A stretch of DNA of 24,297 bases from a virus. The DNA is taken from positions 5,518 through 29,814 of IMG/VR virus record IMGVR_UViG_3300030389_002376. One strand, written 5' to 3'. The stretch's first letter is position 1; each line of letters opens with the position of its first letter. Below, piece after piece: positions 1 through 6,390 of the stretch. Below the pieces are notes generated by a model. It was not told the DNA's origin. It worked only from the letters and a program-made list of their open reading frames with translations, and did not search any database. The position numbers were made by a program, and so were the translations under genes.

Positions 1-192
1 GCAAGGAAAAGAAGTAAAGCACAAGGTGTTGGTGGTAAACCAACAAATGTTCCAACATTTGCAAAAAGAAAAAAAGCATCTACAGGCGGTAGTATGCAAT
101 CATACAATGGTCCAGCAATTAATTCTGAATATGGTGGCGTAAGATTAAACAATCAATCTTATGCTAAATATTACAAAGGTATGTTGGATTAA
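1..192 (+). CDS. Partial basic protein, 3' end only
   Basis: The frame is open from the first base and stops with TAA at 190-192, giving 63 visible residues. The visible part is rich in Lys, Arg, Gly, Asn and Ser and ends in YAKYYKGMLD. No start codon is seen. The first visible residues (ARKRSKAQ) would suit a start just outside the window, so this may be a nearly complete small protein. It could equally be the C-terminal tail of a larger upstream protein such as a portal. Its stop overlaps the next ATG by one base (TAATG), so the two are probably translationally coupled. No function is assigned. Confidence 0.6.
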   Translation, partial: ARKRSKAQGVGGKPTNVPTFAKRKKASTGGSMQSYNGPAINSEYGGVRLNNQSYAKYYKGMLD

Positions 193-500
193 TGAGAACA
201 GATTATCAAACAAGAGCAGAATTTTCTAAAGGCACTATGCCTGCAAGAAATAAAAAAAACTTTAGACCTACAAAGTCTGGAGCAGGTATGACACAAGCCG
301 GGGTCAAAGCCTATAGAAGACTAAATCCTGGCTCAAAACTAAAAACAGCCGTGACGGGTAAAGTAAAACCTGGATCAAAAGCTGCCAAAAGACGTAAATC
401 ATTCTGTGCAAGAAGCGCAGGACAAATGAAAAAATTTCCAAAGGCTGCTAGAGATCCTAATTCAAGACTACGTCAGGCAAGAAGGAGATGGAAATGTTAA
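192..500 (+). CDS. Small basic DUF6321-like phage protein
   Basis: The gene encodes 102 residues with a very high Lys/Arg content. From about residue 33 the pattern is GMTQAGVKAYRRLNPGSKL, then KAAKRRKSFCARSAGQM, then a C-terminal RRRWKC. This matches a small family I recall from many marine and cyanobacterial phages, usually listed as a domain of unknown function (DUF6321-like, from memory). The Cys in KSFCAR and the terminal WKC are typical of that family. The start is the ATG inside TAATG, overlapping the previous stop. The strong charge suggests nucleic-acid binding or packaging, but that is inference. The family recognition is stronger than any functional claim. Confidence 0.8.
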   Translation: MRTDYQTRAEFSKGTMPARNKKNFRPTKSGAGMTQAGVKAYRRLNPGSKLKTAVTGKVKPGSKAAKRRKSFCARSAGQMKKFPKAARDPNSRLRQARRRWKC

Positions 501-628
501 AAAAACAAAAGATAAGAAAAGTAATAAAAGGATTGGGCAAAGCTGTTAAGGCTCATACTAAACAAGCTAAGATGTTGAAAGGAGCTATAAATGGCGGATC
601 CAAAAAAAGGAACGGGAAAAAAGCCTAA
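494..628 (+). CDS. Tiny basic protein, 44 aa, overlapping both neighbours
   Basis: A short frame runs from ATG 494 to TAA 626-628 and encodes 44 residues beginning MLKKQKIRKVIKGLGKAV. It has a good ribosome-binding site, AAGGAG at 482-487, six bases before the start. It overlaps the upstream gene by 7 bases and the downstream gene by 38. About a third of the residues are Lys or Arg, and the first half could form an amphipathic basic helix. I recall similar short proteins at this place in pelagiphage-like contigs. Function is unknown. The clean ribosome-binding site and the chained layout are the main reasons to call it real. Confidence 0.65.
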   Translation: MLKKQKIRKVIKGLGKAVKAHTKQAKMLKGAINGGSKKRNGKKA

Positions 629-872
629 GGGTTCTGGTAGAAGATTATATACCGATGAGAATCCTAAAGATACCGTCGGTATAAAATTTGCAACACCAGC
701 AGATGCGAGAGCAACTGTTGCAAAAGTAAAACGTGTAAGTAAACCTTTTGCACGAAAGATACAAATCCTAACTGTTGGAGAACAGCGAGCCAAAGTTATG
801 GGTAAATCACAAGTCGCTGCAATTTTTAAAAGAGGTAAAAATGCTATTAGAAGAAGCAGAGGTAATAAATAA
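591..872 (+). CDS. Conserved small basic phage protein, unknown function
   Basis: The gene encodes 93 residues beginning MADPKKGTGKKPKGSGRRLY. The start is supported by AAAGGAG at 578-584. The N-terminal 25 residues are a Lys/Gly-rich flexible tail. The middle (about 30-60) looks like a small folded domain, and the C-terminus is again basic (KRGKNAIRRSRGNK). I recognise it as a recurrent protein of marine podovirus contigs without a known role. Its place just before the head genes and its charge would fit DNA binding or head assembly, which is inference. It overlaps the preceding 44-residue gene by 38 bases and the next gene by 32. Confidence 0.75.
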   Translation: MADPKKGTGKKPKGSGRRLYTDENPKDTVGIKFATPADARATVAKVKRVSKPFARKIQILTVGEQRAKVMGKSQVAAIFKRGKNAIRRSRGNK

Positions 873-1089
873 AATACAAAAATTCTTAAAAGAATCTTAT
901 CAAAATATCGGTGACTCTATGATCAGCGGAAGTGTTGACAACATGGAGAAATACAAGTATATGATGGGACAGGCACATGCCTATTTAAGAACATCACAGG
1001 AAATCTCTAACCTGCTAAACCCAAAGGAGCAAAAAAATGACAGAGAAAAAACCGCTAATGTCTTCGAGTTTAAAGGTCCCAAAAACTAA
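841..1089 (+). CDS. Small acidic/helical protein, unknown
   Basis: The chosen start is ATG 841, preceded by an AGAGG-type site at about 830-834. A longer in-frame start at 775 lies deep inside the previous gene and lacks support. The product is 82 residues (MLLEEAEVINKIQKFLKESY...). It is predominantly helical, with a Met/Tyr-rich middle (KYKYMMGQAHAYLRTSQEI) and a polar C-terminus. It overlaps the upstream gene by 32 bases and the GroES-like gene by 53. The pattern recalls small head-module proteins of marine phages, but no function can be stated. Confidence 0.7.
   Translation: MLLEEAEVINKIQKFLKESYQNIGDSMISGSVDNMEKYKYMMGQAHAYLRTSQEISNLLNPKEQKNDREKTANVFEFKGPKN
935..963 (+). promoter_or_regulatory. 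Possible sigma70-like promoter inside a coding region
   Basis: A perfect TTGACA (935-940) is followed after 17 bases by TATATG (958-963), a 4/6 match to TATAAT. A transcript would start near 970, about 65 bases before the GroES-like gene. Both boxes lie inside the 841-1089 coding region and the -10 is poor, so chance is a real alternative. Confidence 0.25.
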
Positions 1090-1498
1090 GTCGGCATTAT
1101 TAGATAAATACAAAGAAGATCATCAAAAAGAAGTTGATGGTTATGAACGTCTAAAAACAAAAGAATCAGCTAAATTACCTAAACCTACTGGATGGAGATT
1201 ACTTGTTCTGCCATTTAAAATGCCAGAAAGAACCAAAGGTGGATTATATCTTGGACAAGATACAATTGAAAGACAACAAGTAGGATCTACTTGTGGTCTT
1301 GTTCTTGCCATGGGTCCACATTGTTATGACAAAGAAAAATTTCCTGAAGGACCTTGGTGTAAAAAAGGTGATTGGGTGATCTTTGCAAGATATGCTGGAT
1401 CAAGAATCCAGATCGATGGCGGGGAAGTAAGATTGCTAAATGATGATGAAGTTTTAGCAACCATCGAAAAACCTGAAGATATACTTCATCAATATTAA
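1037..1498 (+). CDS. Phage GroES-like co-chaperonin (Cpn10 family)
   Basis: The gene encodes 153 residues. About 48 charged N-terminal residues precede a Cpn10-like domain at roughly 50-145. The domain opens with GWRLLVLPF (52-60), then PERTKGGLYLGQ (63-74), which aligns by pattern with the GroES mobile loop that docks into GroEL (compare ...GGIVL...). It continues with GLVLAMGP and KKGDWVIFARYAG, and ends in LLNDDEVLATIE (133-144), like the end of host GroES. Such viral proteins (T4 gp31 is the classic case) cap host GroEL to fold the capsid protein. The position before scaffold and capsid genes supports this. The start has an AAAGGAG site at 1022-1028. The N-terminal extension is unusual for GroES and has no assigned role. 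Confidence 0.85.
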   Translation: MTEKKPLMSSSLKVPKTKSALLDKYKEDHQKEVDGYERLKTKESAKLPKPTGWRLLVLPFKMPERTKGGLYLGQDTIERQQVGSTCGLVLAMGPHCYDKEKFPEGPWCKKGDWVIFARYAGSRIQIDGGEVRLLNDDEVLATIEKPEDILHQY

Positions 1499-1515
1499 TC
1501 ATAGAGGAGGATACT

Positions 1516-2514
1516 ATGCCAAAAGACGATAGAGTAGAAATAGACACATCTGGTCCAGCAATGGATGTTGATATTCCTGAAGAAAAGGATTCAGCTGAAA
1601 TTGAACAACCAGAAGTAAAAGAAGAACCAACGGTAAGACCCGTTGTTGAAGAAGGTGAGAAAACACCTGAGGATAAAACATACGAAAATGAAAGAGAGAC
1701 TAAATTAGAAGAAAAGAAAGAAGAGTCTAAAGACGAGAAAGAATTAGAAAAATACTCTGACTCAGTTCAGAGAAGAATAGCTAAACTAACCCATAAATGG
1801 AGAGAAGCACAAAGACAAGCAGATGAAGCTACTGACTATGCTAAAGCTCAAATTAAATTAAGAGAGCAAGCAGAAGCTAAAATCTCTAAGCTTGAACCAG
1901 GATACTTACAATCTACTGAAGATAGTATCACATCAGGTATTCAAGCAGCACAAGCTAAACTTGCAGCGGCACGAGAAGCAAATGATTTATCCGCTGAAGC
2001 AGAAGCTTTAACTGCAATATCTGAATTGGGTTATAGAAAAGCAAAACTCGAAGAGACGAAAGTGGCTCAAGAAGAGTTTAAGAAAAACAAAAAAGAACAA
2101 CCAGAGCTTAAATTAGATCAAAAAACTAAACCACAGCAAGCTCCAGATCCAAAAGCGGAAGCTTGGGCAGCTAAAAATACTTGGTTTGGTACAGACAATG
2201 CTATGACTTATACAGCATTTGATCTACATAAGAAGCTAACTGAACAAGAGGGTTATGATCCACAGTCTGATGAATATTATCAAGAAATTGATAAAAGAAT
2301 TAGACTTGAATTTCCACACAAATTTGATACAACTAAATCAGATAAAGGGGAAATTTCGACTAAACCCGTACAAACAGTAGCTAGTGCGAAGCGAAGTACA
2401 AATACTGGTCGCAAAACTGTGAGACTCACTTCATCACAAGTAGCAATCGCTAAAAAATTAGGAGTGCCACTAGAAGAATATGCGAAACAATTAAAAATCA
2501 CGAAGGAGGTATAA
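1516..2514 (+). CDS. Probable capsid scaffolding protein
   Basis: The protein is 332 residues and extremely rich in Glu, Lys, Gln and Ala. The first 70 residues are acidic and look disordered. Residues about 75-205 look like a long coiled coil (repeated KLxxxxREAQRQADEA-type heptads). A short folded segment with Trp follows at about 215-270, then a basic C-terminal tail. Phage scaffolds have this build and sit directly upstream of the capsid gene. A basic C-terminus that binds capsid is known for the P22 scaffold. The ribosome-binding site GAGGAGG lies at about 1504-1510. The call rests on composition and position rather than on a recognised motif. It could instead be an internal head protein. 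Confidence 0.7.
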   Translation: MPKDDRVEIDTSGPAMDVDIPEEKDSAEIEQPEVKEEPTVRPVVEEGEKTPEDKTYENERETKLEEKKEESKDEKELEKYSDSVQRRIAKLTHKWREAQRQADEATDYAKAQIKLREQAEAKISKLEPGYLQSTEDSITSGIQAAQAKLAAAREANDLSAEAEALTAISELGYRKAKLEETKVAQEEFKKNKKEQPELKLDQKTKPQQAPDPKAEAWAAKNTWFGTDNAMTYTAFDLHKKLTEQEGYDPQSDEYYQEIDKRIRLEFPHKFDTTKSDKGEISTKPVQTVASAKRSTNTGRKTVRLTSSQVAIAKKLGVPLEEYAKQLKITKEV

Positions 2515-2518
2515 GCAT

Positions 2519-2983
2519 ATGGAAAATAATAACGATAAAAGAACTTCTCGTGCGAGTCAGACTAGAGAAAAAGAAGCTAAGAAAAAAGTCTGGACTCCAC
2601 CGTCATCTTTAGATGCACCCCCTGCGCCAACAGGATTTCAGCATAGATGGTTAAGAGCTGAATCATTAGGCTTCCAGGATACTAAAAATATCCAAGGAAG
2701 AATAAGATCAGGATACGAATTAGTAAGAGCTGATGAATATCCAGATTCAGAATTTCCAATTGTTGAAGATGGTAAATACAAGGGAGTGATCGGAGTTGGT
2801 GGCCTTGTGCTGGCAAGGGTACCGAATGAGATTGCTAAACAACGTGCGGACTACTATAAACAGCAGGCCAAAGACAACGTTGATGCAGTAGACAACGATC
2901 TTATGAAGGAACAGCACTCAAGTATGCCTATCAATATTGATAGACAGACACGTGTAACTTTTGGTGGTTCAAAGAAATCTTAA
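2519..2983 (+). CDS. Conserved head-module protein, unknown
   Basis: The protein is 154 residues and starts just four bases after the scaffold stop, with GAAGGAGG upstream inside the end of the scaffold gene. The N-terminus is polar and basic (residues 1-30). A compact middle follows, with PTGFQHRWLRAESLGFQDTK and IQGRIRSGYELVRADEYP, then GVIGVGGLVLARVPNEIAKQR. The C-terminus is polar. I recall this arrangement from pelagiphage and cyanophage genomes next to the scaffold and capsid genes, where it is listed as hypothetical or structural. A head-completion or capsid-interacting role is likely from context only. Confidence 0.75.
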   Translation: MENNNDKRTSRASQTREKEAKKKVWTPPSSLDAPPAPTGFQHRWLRAESLGFQDTKNIQGRIRSGYELVRADEYPDSEFPIVEDGKYKGVIGVGGLVLARVPNEIAKQRADYYKQQAKDNVDAVDNDLMKEQHSSMPINIDRQTRVTFGGSKKS

Positions 2984-3042
2984 CGAATTCTAAACCATTA
3001 AGAATACACTTAAACTAACAATGTCTAAGGAGGACAACGACT

Positions 3043-3618
3043 ATGGCAAATAAAGATGCCGCTTTCGGACTGAGAGCAATAGGGAAAGTTGGACAAAATA
3101 GAGATAACCAAGGTTTAAGTGAATATTCAATAGCAAGTAACCAAGCTGGATCCATCTTTTTTCAAGATCCAGTTAAATGCTTAAACACTGGAACAATCGG
3201 TGTAGCAGCAGCTGGTGATGAGTTATTGGGAACACTTAACGGTATCTTTTTTACCAACTCAACTACTAAAAAACCAACGTTTCAAAATCACTACACTCAA
3301 ACAGTGGCTAGCGATATTGTTGCGTTCGTTTCTGATGATCCGTATGAAAGATTTGAAATACAATCTGACAATACACTTGCATCAGCACAAACAGACGTGT
3401 TCTTAAACGCTGACATTCTATACACTGCTGGCGATTCTGCTAACAATGTATCTAAAGTAGAGTTAGATGATAGTTCAATGAATGATACTTTATCTGCTCA
3501 ACTTAGAATTATCGGTGTTTCAAAAGATCCTGTAAACAATGATTTAGGTTCATCGAACGTAAACTTTGTTGTAATGATCAACGAACATGCCTTAAAATCA
3601 ACACTAGGTAACGTATAA
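3043..3618 (+). CDS. Putative capsid decoration/structural protein
   Basis: The gene encodes 191 residues beginning MANKDAAFGLRAIGKVGQNR. The sequence is rich in Ser, Asn, Asp, Thr and Val, with alternating hydrophobics that suggest a beta-rich fold, and it has no enzyme motif. It lies immediately upstream of the major capsid gene with a strong site, AAGGAGG (3028-3034), in a 59-base gap. That suggests high expression as an abundant virion protein. The size and place fit a head decoration or stabilisation protein, but I cannot tie it to a named family. Confidence in the gene is high and in the role moderate. Confidence 0.7.
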   Translation: MANKDAAFGLRAIGKVGQNRDNQGLSEYSIASNQAGSIFFQDPVKCLNTGTIGVAAAGDELLGTLNGIFFTNSTTKKPTFQNHYTQTVASDIVAFVSDDPYERFEIQSDNTLASAQTDVFLNADILYTAGDSANNVSKVELDDSSMNDTLSAQLRIIGVSKDPVNNDLGSSNVNFVVMINEHALKSTLGNV

Positions 3619-3635
3619 GAATAAGGAGATAAATT

Positions 3636-4547
3636 ATGGCGATATCACGAGGACAACTAGTCAAAGAACTAGAGCCAGGATTGAATGCTTTATTCGGCCT
3701 GGAATATAAACGTTATGAGAATCAGCACGCTGAAATATACACTACTGAGTCTTCAGACAGAGCGTTTGAAGAAGAAGTTATGTTATCAGGTTTTGCTCAA
3801 GCTCATGTTAAACCAGAAGGAAGTGGAGTTGCTTTTGACAATGCTCAAGAAACTTTCACTGCAAGATATACACACGAAACTGTGGCTCTTGCTTTTGCGA
3901 TAACAGAAGAAGCGATTGAGGATAACTTGTATGACAGACTTGCTAGTAGATATACAAAAGCGTTAGCTAGATCTATGGCGAACACTAAACAAGTTAAATC
4001 GGTTGTACCACTAGTACAAGGTTTACCAACTAACGATGGCTTTGATACAGGTGACGGTGTTTCATTATTTAACACTGCACACCCAACAATAGCTGGAACA
4101 GTTGCTAACACTTTGGCTAACCAAGCTGATTTGAACGAAACTTCATTAGAGCAATCTTTGATTGACATTAATGCATTTACTGATGAGAGAGGTCTTAAAG
4201 TAGCTGCAAGAGGTGTTAAAATGATTGTACCTAGTGAGCTTCAGTTCACAGCTGAGAGATTAATGAAATCTCAAGGTAGAACAAGTACAGCTGATAATGA
4301 TGTAAACGCAATTGTGTCTATGGGAATGATCCCACAAGGTTACAGAGTTAATAACTTTTTAACTGATCCAGATGCGTTCTACATTATCACTGACGTACCA
4401 AATGGTATGAAGTACTTTGACAGAGCACCTATCAAGACTGCTATGGAAGGTGACTTCGATACTGGTAACGTAAGATACAAAGCTAGAGAAAGATACAGTT
4501 TTGGCTGTTCTGACTTTAGAGGTATCTTCGGTGTAGAAGGTGTATAA
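3636..4547 (+). CDS. Major capsid protein, Mu gpT-like
   Basis: The protein is 303 residues, the usual size of Mu gpT-type major head subunits. Recognisable pieces are the N-terminal region MAISRGQLVKELEPGLNALF, the ITEEAIEDNLYDRL segment (89-102), LFNTAHPT (144-151), and the C-terminal half with IVPSELQFTAERL (197-209) and FYIITDVP (248-255). These pieces occur in the HK97-fold Mu gpT family. The product would be the shell subunit, assembled on the scaffold and probably folded by host GroEL with the phage co-chaperonin at 1037-1498. An AAGGAG site (3622-3627) precedes the ATG. A perfect hairpin follows the stop, so the gene probably ends a transcription unit. The ISRGQ N-terminus recurs in the protein at 18013. 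Confidence 0.88.
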   Translation: MAISRGQLVKELEPGLNALFGLEYKRYENQHAEIYTTESSDRAFEEEVMLSGFAQAHVKPEGSGVAFDNAQETFTARYTHETVALAFAITEEAIEDNLYDRLASRYTKALARSMANTKQVKSVVPLVQGLPTNDGFDTGDGVSLFNTAHPTIAGTVANTLANQADLNETSLEQSLIDINAFTDERGLKVAARGVKMIVPSELQFTAERLMKSQGRTSTADNDVNAIVSMGMIPQGYRVNNFLTDPDAFYIITDVPNGMKYFDRAPIKTAMEGDFDTGNVRYKARERYSFGCSDFRGIFGVEGV

Positions 4548-4560
4548 TAACTAATTATTT

Positions 4561-4583
4561 GAGGCGGAACAAAGTTCCGCCTC
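4561..4583 (+). terminator. Perfect 10-bp hairpin after the capsid gene
   Basis: GAGGCGGAAC (4561-4570) and GTTCCGCCTC (4574-4583) are exact reverse complements around an AAA loop. The stem is GC-rich and begins 13 bases after the capsid stop. The downstream U tract is poor (ATTTAGA), so it may act as an attenuator or mRNA-stabilising stem rather than a full intrinsic terminator. The sequence before it (AATTATTT) would give a similarly modest U tract on the other strand. Confidence 0.75.
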
Positions 4584-4608
4584 ATTTAGAAAGTAGCAAG
4601 AAAGACGT

Positions 4609-4863
4609 ATGAAAAAATTCTTAGTAAATATCTGGGCCTATGATTATCACAGTAGATTTGAAGTAGAGTCTGAAGATAACTCAAATTCTCTTGAAAAAGC
4701 AATCCTTGACAAATTGGGAGAAAAGAGTATAAACTGGGAATATCTCGGAAATTCATATGATGACCGAGTTAACAGAATAACCTATGAGGAGGTTATCAAT
4801 GATACAAGACCTATACAAACAAAAAAGGTCCTTGGAGTTGAAGTGGGAGCAGGAGCATATTAA
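4609..4863 (+). CDS. Small hypothetical protein
   Basis: The gene encodes 84 residues beginning MKKFLVNIWAYDYHSRFEV. It has a beta-like N-terminal half, with alternating hydrophobic and charged residues, and an acidic middle. The upstream site is weak (AAGA-type), and translation starts 26 bases after the hairpin at 4561-4583. The next gene starts inside it, overlapping by 65 bases. I do not recognise a named family, though similar small proteins occur after capsid genes in marine phage contigs. The overlap with a well-supported downstream start and the tidy N-terminus favour a real gene. Confidence 0.6.
   Translation: MKKFLVNIWAYDYHSRFEVESEDNSNSLEKAILDKLGEKSINWEYLGNSYDDRVNRITYEEVINDTRPIQTKKVLGVEVGAGAY
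4706..4733 (+). promoter_or_regulatory. Candidate sigma70-like promoter
   Basis: TTGACA (4706-4711) is followed after 16 bases by TATAAA (4728-4733), a 6/6 and 5/6 match to consensus. Transcription would begin near 4740, downstream of the capsid hairpin and upstream of the genes at 4799 and 5170. It lies inside the 4609-4863 coding region. A match this good is expected by chance less than about once per strand in a sequence this size (rough estimate), so it is plausible but unproven. Confidence 0.4.
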
Positions 4864-5008
4864 TAACGGCAAATATACTCTTGAGATGGTCAGAATAGAT
4901 GACAAAGTAAAACAGATCATCACTGACATCAAGCTTGCAGAAGCAGCTGTAGCTCACAAACAAAACCTTATTGAAGGTGCAGCTCCACAAGTTTCAGTAG
5001 CTACTTAA
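4799..5008 (+). CDS. Small coiled-coil protein
   Basis: The preferred start is ATG 4799 because AGGAGG (4787-4792) sits six bases before it. An in-frame ATG at 4784 lies upstream of that site. The product is 69 residues (MIQDLYKQKRSLELKWEQEH...), almost entirely helical with heptad-like spacing (VRIDDKVKQIITDIKLAEAAV), and ends in a short polar tail. It overlaps the previous gene by 65 bases. A small coiled-coil structural or assembly helper is plausible, but function is unknown. Confidence 0.65.
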   Translation: MIQDLYKQKRSLELKWEQEHINNGKYTLEMVRIDDKVKQIITDIKLAEAAVAHKQNLIEGAAPQVSVAT

Positions 5009-5169
5009 TAAAAAAGCTACATCGTTGAATAAATCACATTCACATTACAGGCTCTCTTGCGCTCTAATCAAAACTAGTATATAAAATAATTACTATACAA
5101 TTAATTAGAACGTAAACGAGTATAGTCGACGGCCTAGAGATTACGTTCGGAAACTAGGAGGATATAATT
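5009..5169 (+). promoter_or_regulatory. Longest non-coding gap; structured leader candidate
   Basis: This 161-base gap holds no open frame of note. It contains AT-rich sequence with weak -10-like boxes (TATAAA 5080-5085, with only TTGCGC 17 bases upstream). It also has the inverted repeat GAACGTAA (5108-5115) / TTACGTTC (5141-5148). CCTAG (5133-5137) could instead pair with CTAGG (5154-5158), which overlaps the ribosome-binding site AGGAGG (5156-5161) of the next gene. The two pairings overlap topologically, so the leader could switch between forms. The stems are short and this is inferred from pairing only. Confidence 0.35.
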
Positions 5170-5703
5170 ATGGCAAATACTACATTTGATGGTCCGGTAC
5201 GATCACGTGCTGGATTCCAATCAATAGGACCAGGATCAACTGTTGCGTTGACTTTAGCTACTAATTTAACTGTAGCAGATCACGCAGGCAGAATCTGTAC
5301 TATGGATCCAGCTGGAACACCTACAGCTATCACTTTACCATCAATCATTGGTGGTGCTGACGGAGCATCTGCAGGACCAGGAAGAGATCCAAACAACCGA
5401 AGCACAGTTGGTACAACTTTTGAAATTATTTTCATTGATGAGTTCACTGGAACAATTTCAACTGATGGAACTGACAAGTTTGTGGGTGCGGTTATGATTG
5501 GTGTTAATGATGGTTCGAAAAAAGCTTTCGTACCTTCAGCAGCAAATGACATTGTAAACTTAAACGGAGAAGCTGGAACTGCTACTACAGGTGGTTTAAT
5601 TGGTTCAAGAATTAAGTTTACTGCAACTGCAGAAAACACTTACATGGTTGAAGGTTTATTAATTGGTGCAGGCTCAATCGCTACACCTTTTAGTGGATCA
5701 TAA
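5170..5703 (+). CDS. Virion structural protein candidate, beta-rich
   Basis: The protein is 177 residues beginning MANTTFDGPVRSRAGFQSIG. The opening ANTTF(N/D)GPVRS is a signature I recall from many marine phage structural proteins, variously described as decoration or fibre-like. The remainder is rich in Gly, Thr, Ala, Ile and Val with no catalytic motif and looks like a beta-sandwich. AGGAGG (5156-5161) gives a strong start. A long leader upstream and a terminator directly downstream make this a nearly self-contained transcription and translation unit. That is what one expects of a protein needed in large or carefully set amounts. Confidence 0.7.
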   Translation: MANTTFDGPVRSRAGFQSIGPGSTVALTLATNLTVADHAGRICTMDPAGTPTAITLPSIIGGADGASAGPGRDPNNRSTVGTTFEIIFIDEFTGTISTDGTDKFVGAVMIGVNDGSKKAFVPSAANDIVNLNGEAGTATTGGLIGSRIKFTATAENTYMVEGLLIGAGSIATPFSGS

Positions 5704-5714
5704 TAAATAATTTA

Positions 5715-5736
5715 ATGTGGGCCTTCGGGCCCGCAT
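5715..5736 (+). terminator. Hairpin terminator with UUCG tetraloop
   Basis: The arms TGTGGGCC (5716-5723) and GGCCCGCA (5728-5735) pair with one G-U wobble around TTCG, giving the very stable C(UUCG)G loop. A further A-T pair extends the base of the stem. AAAATTTT follows. It lies 12 bases after the stop of the structural gene and just before the next ribosome-binding site. It is probably an intrinsic terminator or a partial read-through attenuator. Confidence 0.8.
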
Positions 5737-5758
5737 AAAATTTTAAGGAGAAAAATAA

Positions 5759-6082
5759 ATGGCATCAAAAGGTGACATACAAGCTACGAGATCCACTGCA
5801 GCAGCAGGTGCTTCTGCAATTGTTTCACAACCTATCAGACTAAGAGGAATTATAGTTGCTTCTGATGGTAGTGGTGCAGGTGTTTTAGAACTTACAACTA
5901 CTTCTAATACTGGAACAACATTACTAATTCTTGATGTTCCAGAGGGAGATGTAATTAATATATCTTTTCCTGAAGATGGAATTTTATTTCCAAAAGGAAT
6001 TTTTTGTAAAACTAAAACAAATGTTTCTGCATATACTTTATTGACAGATAAGTATTCGGGTCCAGGCTTAACAGCAGGATAA
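5759..6082 (+). CDS. Small beta-rich virion protein candidate (paralogue A)
   Basis: The protein is 107 residues beginning MASKGDIQATRSTAAAGASAIV. Its core, IRLRGIIVASDGSGAGVLELTT...LLILDVPEGDVINISFPEDGILFPKGIF, parallels that of the next gene product (YAIYFTNTATSGDLVVRDG...VDVPGDGILFKNDVHV). The two look like tandem paralogues with about the same strand order. The shared pattern is VPxGD...DGILFxxxxxV/F. The start is supported by AAGGAG (5745-5750). The role is unknown. Small beta-sandwich proteins of this size serve as decoration or tail-attached proteins in marine phages. Confidence 0.7.
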   Translation: MASKGDIQATRSTAAAGASAIVSQPIRLRGIIVASDGSGAGVLELTTTSNTGTTLLILDVPEGDVINISFPEDGILFPKGIFCKTKTNVSAYTLLTDKYSGPGLTAG

Positions 6083-6093
6083 GGAGTTAGATT

Positions 6094-6390
6094 ATGGTTG
6101 ATGTAGTCAGCACATTCACAGAAGCTGAGGCTACTACTATTAAAAGTGGTAGAACTCGAGTCTATGCAATATATTTTACAAATACAGCTACGTCTGGAGA
6201 CTTAGTTGTTAGAGACGGTGGAGCAACAGGCACTATAAAAATTAAAATTAAAAGCCCTGCAACAGCAGATTCTTATCAAGTAGACGTACCAGGTGATGGA
6301 ATTCTTTTTAAGAATGATGTTCACGTAGGATTTACAACAGAACAAATAACAAGTTGTACAGTTTTTCATAGTGGAGGAAGTAATACTTAA
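6094..6390 (+). CDS. Small beta-rich virion protein candidate (paralogue B)
   Basis: The protein is 98 residues beginning MVDVVSTFTEAEATTIKSGR. It resembles the preceding product in length and in the DGILF segment, and more distantly the protein at 15611. There is no catalytic motif. An AAGGAG site lies at 6081-6086. Its TAA overlaps the ATG of the next gene (TAATG at 6388-6392), so it is coupled to the adaptor gene. The close coupling with the neck genes suggests a virion part of the neck or head surface. The exact role is unknown. Confidence 0.68.
   Translation: MVDVVSTFTEAEATTIKSGRTRVYAIYFTNTATSGDLVVRDGGATGTIKIKIKSPATADSYQVDVPGDGILFKNDVHVGFTTEQITSCTVFHSGGSNT

Noticed and set aside
775-840. 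Longer start for the 841-1089 gene
   Set aside because: The extra part is read out of frame of the preceding gene and lacks a ribosome-binding site, whereas ATG 841 has one.
3835-3840. TTGACA inside the capsid gene
   Set aside because: No acceptable -10 box lies 16-18 bases downstream. The copies at about 4394 and 6044 fail the same test.
4996-5020. GTAGCT/AGCTAC pairing around the stop at 5008 as a terminator
   Set aside because: Six weak pairs with a 12-base loop and no U tract; not convincing.
5112-5132. Phage T7-type promoter resemblance (AGTATAGTCG)
   Set aside because: Only a few bases match the T7 class, and the sequence is not repeated elsewhere in the window. No phage RNA polymerase gene is visible.
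5280-5639. Reverse-strand open frame of 119 residues inside the 5170 gene
   Set aside because: It mirrors a well-supported forward virion gene, with typical antisense composition and no start signals.
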